A stretch of DNA of 6,981 bases from JALTID01 sp027004335 [NCBI: bacterium] (GTDB lineage: Bacteria; JALSQH01), in assembly GCA_027004335.1 (NCBI GenBank), contig JALTID010000215.1, positions 1 to 6,981 on the forward strand, written 5' to 3'. Under the pieces are notes generated by a model. It saw only the letters and a program-made list of their open reading frames with translations. It was not told the DNA's origin and did not search any database. Shown here piece by piece: positions 6,509 through 6,981 of this stretch. Numbering within the stretch: the first letter of the stretch is position 1; the number at the start of each line of letters is the position of its first letter. A program made the translations under genes and the position numbers.

Positions 6509-6894
6509 TTTAATTCTCGCTTTACTATTGGACCCTCATAATCAATTTCTTCCCAGCTTTCAGAAAGAGAGTAGTAGGAGATGAGGATCAGGGATCTCAG
6601 CCCCACAAAACCTGCTGTTATCATTTTCACGGGAAAGTTCAGTAACCATTTGAAAAATTTCTCTTTCTCTTCGTAGGTGAATCCCTTCAAGGGGTGGAGA
6701 TTTCTTCCAAATGCTAACAGATGTATTACAGAAGTGAGGAGAGATAATTTTTTTCTGGTATCTTCATCCATGTCCTGGAGGAAATACTCAAAGTTGTCCA
6801 GAACTTTTTGAATTAGTTTATCTTTCCCTTCTAGAGAGGGGAGAATTCCTGTGATTATGGGAACAAGCTTTGTATGAAATTTATTCTCACTCAT
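6505..6894 (-). CDS. Gluconate 2-dehydrogenase subunit 3-like small subunit
   Basis: A 129-residue, mostly helical protein. Its C-terminal half, with GLRSLILISYYSLSESWEEI (98-117) then DYEGPIV, matches the pattern of gluconate 2-dehydrogenase subunit 3-type proteins, in which a tyrosine-rich helix is followed by W-x-x-I-x-Y-x-GP. Members of that family are partners of GMC flavoprotein dehydrogenases, and here the gene overlaps the GMC gene by four bases, which strongly supports a two-subunit complex. The Tat signal found on many classical subunit 3 proteins is absent, consistent with a cytosolic complex. The ATG at 6894 has no recognisable Shine-Dalgarno sequence, and a promoter places the transcript start almost at the ATG. 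No alternative in-frame start near the N-terminus was found. The family assignment rests on pattern memory and context rather than a search. Confidence 0.75.
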   Translation of the reverse strand: MSENKFHTKLVPIITGILPSLEGKDKLIQKVLDNFEYFLQDMDEDTRKKLSLLTSVIHLLAFGRNLHPLKGFTYEEKEKFFKWLLNFPVKMITAGFVGLRSLILISYYSLSESWEEIDYEGPIVKRELK

Positions 6895-6901
6895 GATTTT
6901 A

Positions 6902-6930
6902 ATAATAATTAAAAACCCGCTTTAATGCAA
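6902..6930 (-). promoter_or_regulatory. Predicted promoter of the GMC dehydrogenase unit, near-leaderless
   Basis: On the minus strand TTGCAT (6930-6925) and TATTAT (6907-6902) are separated by 17 bases. Transcription would begin around 6895, next to the ATG at 6894. An alternative upstream pair, TTGTCA (6963-6958) with ATAAAA (6940-6935), also spaced 17, would give a leader of about 35 bases but would have to read through the hairpin at 6911-6936. Confidence 0.45.
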
Positions 6931-6936
6931 GTTTTT
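6911..6936 (-). terminator. Possible intrinsic terminator of an upstream minus-strand gene
   Basis: Read on the minus strand, AAAAACTTGC, a six-base ATTAAA loop and GCGGGTTTTT can form a ten-pair stem with two G-U pairs, ending in a T-run. The G-U pairs become A-C mismatches in a plus-strand transcript, so the structure favours minus-strand transcription arriving from beyond the right edge. The stem is only moderately stable, and the gene it would serve is not in the window. Confidence 0.35.
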
Positions 6937-6981
6937 TTATCTTTTTTAATGAAAACTTGACAAATAAATTTTTATATATAA

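Noticed and set aside
6363-6584. Plus-strand frame over the GMC N-terminus and small subunit
   Set aside because: It is antisense to the FAD-binding motif and the gene overlap; no family features or ribosome site.
6957-6981. Plus-strand TTGACA that could be a divergent -35 box
   Set aside because: A correctly spaced -10 box would fall beyond the window edge, and the AT-rich stretch makes chance matches likely.
1-6981. CRISPR array, tRNA, rRNA, transposase or defence genes
   Set aside because: I saw no spaced direct repeats, no cloverleaf or rRNA-like sequence and no recombinase, nuclease or toxin motifs; nearly all the DNA is accounted for by the eight minus-strand genes.

Overview
This AT-rich window reads almost entirely on the minus strand, so transcription runs from the right edge to the left. 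It holds eight genes in two apparent transcription units. The organism is probably a Gram-negative, two-membrane bacterium. The reasons are a lipoprotein gene with an LptM/YifL-like N-terminus, the argH-lipoprotein-lysA order known from proteobacterial and deltaproteobacterial-type genomes, and strong Shine-Dalgarno sites with GTG starts. The species cannot be named from this sequence.

Right unit (6894 to 4753): a small helical protein resembling the gluconate 2-dehydrogenase subunit 3 family, then a 500-residue FAD-dependent GMC oxidoreductase overlapping it by 4 bases (GTGA), then a 68-residue integral membrane protein. The first two look like the small and large subunits of a flavin dehydrogenase of unknown substrate. 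No signal peptide or cytochrome subunit is visible. The promoter in front of this unit lies so close to the ATG that the mRNA could be nearly leaderless, and it overlaps a possible terminator for whatever lies upstream.

Junction (4555-4752): a 198-base gap. It holds a strongly GC-rich patch (4681-4745) with a 9-bp hairpin, which stands out against its AT-rich surroundings. It also holds a perfect 17-base palindrome that covers the -35 box of a good sigma70-type promoter for the next operon.

Left unit (4554 to the left edge): a PLP-homeostasis protein (YggS/PLPBP), proC (last step of proline synthesis), argH (last step of arginine synthesis), an exported lipoprotein with three fibronectin-III-like modules, and the N-terminal 241 codons of lysA (last step of lysine synthesis), which runs off the window. 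Gaps are 14 and 3 bases, followed by overlaps of 43 and 4 bases, so this is almost certainly one tightly coupled operon. It joins two commonly seen modules (yggS-proC and argH-lipoprotein-lysA). Three terminal amino-acid biosynthesis enzymes share a transcript with a PLP-binding protein that may support PLP enzymes such as LysA.

Nothing in the window is a clear new defence or mobile system. The most notable items are the LptM-like/Fn3 lipoprotein, the compact GMC dehydrogenase module with its small membrane protein, and the unexplained GC-rich island and palindrome in the junction.
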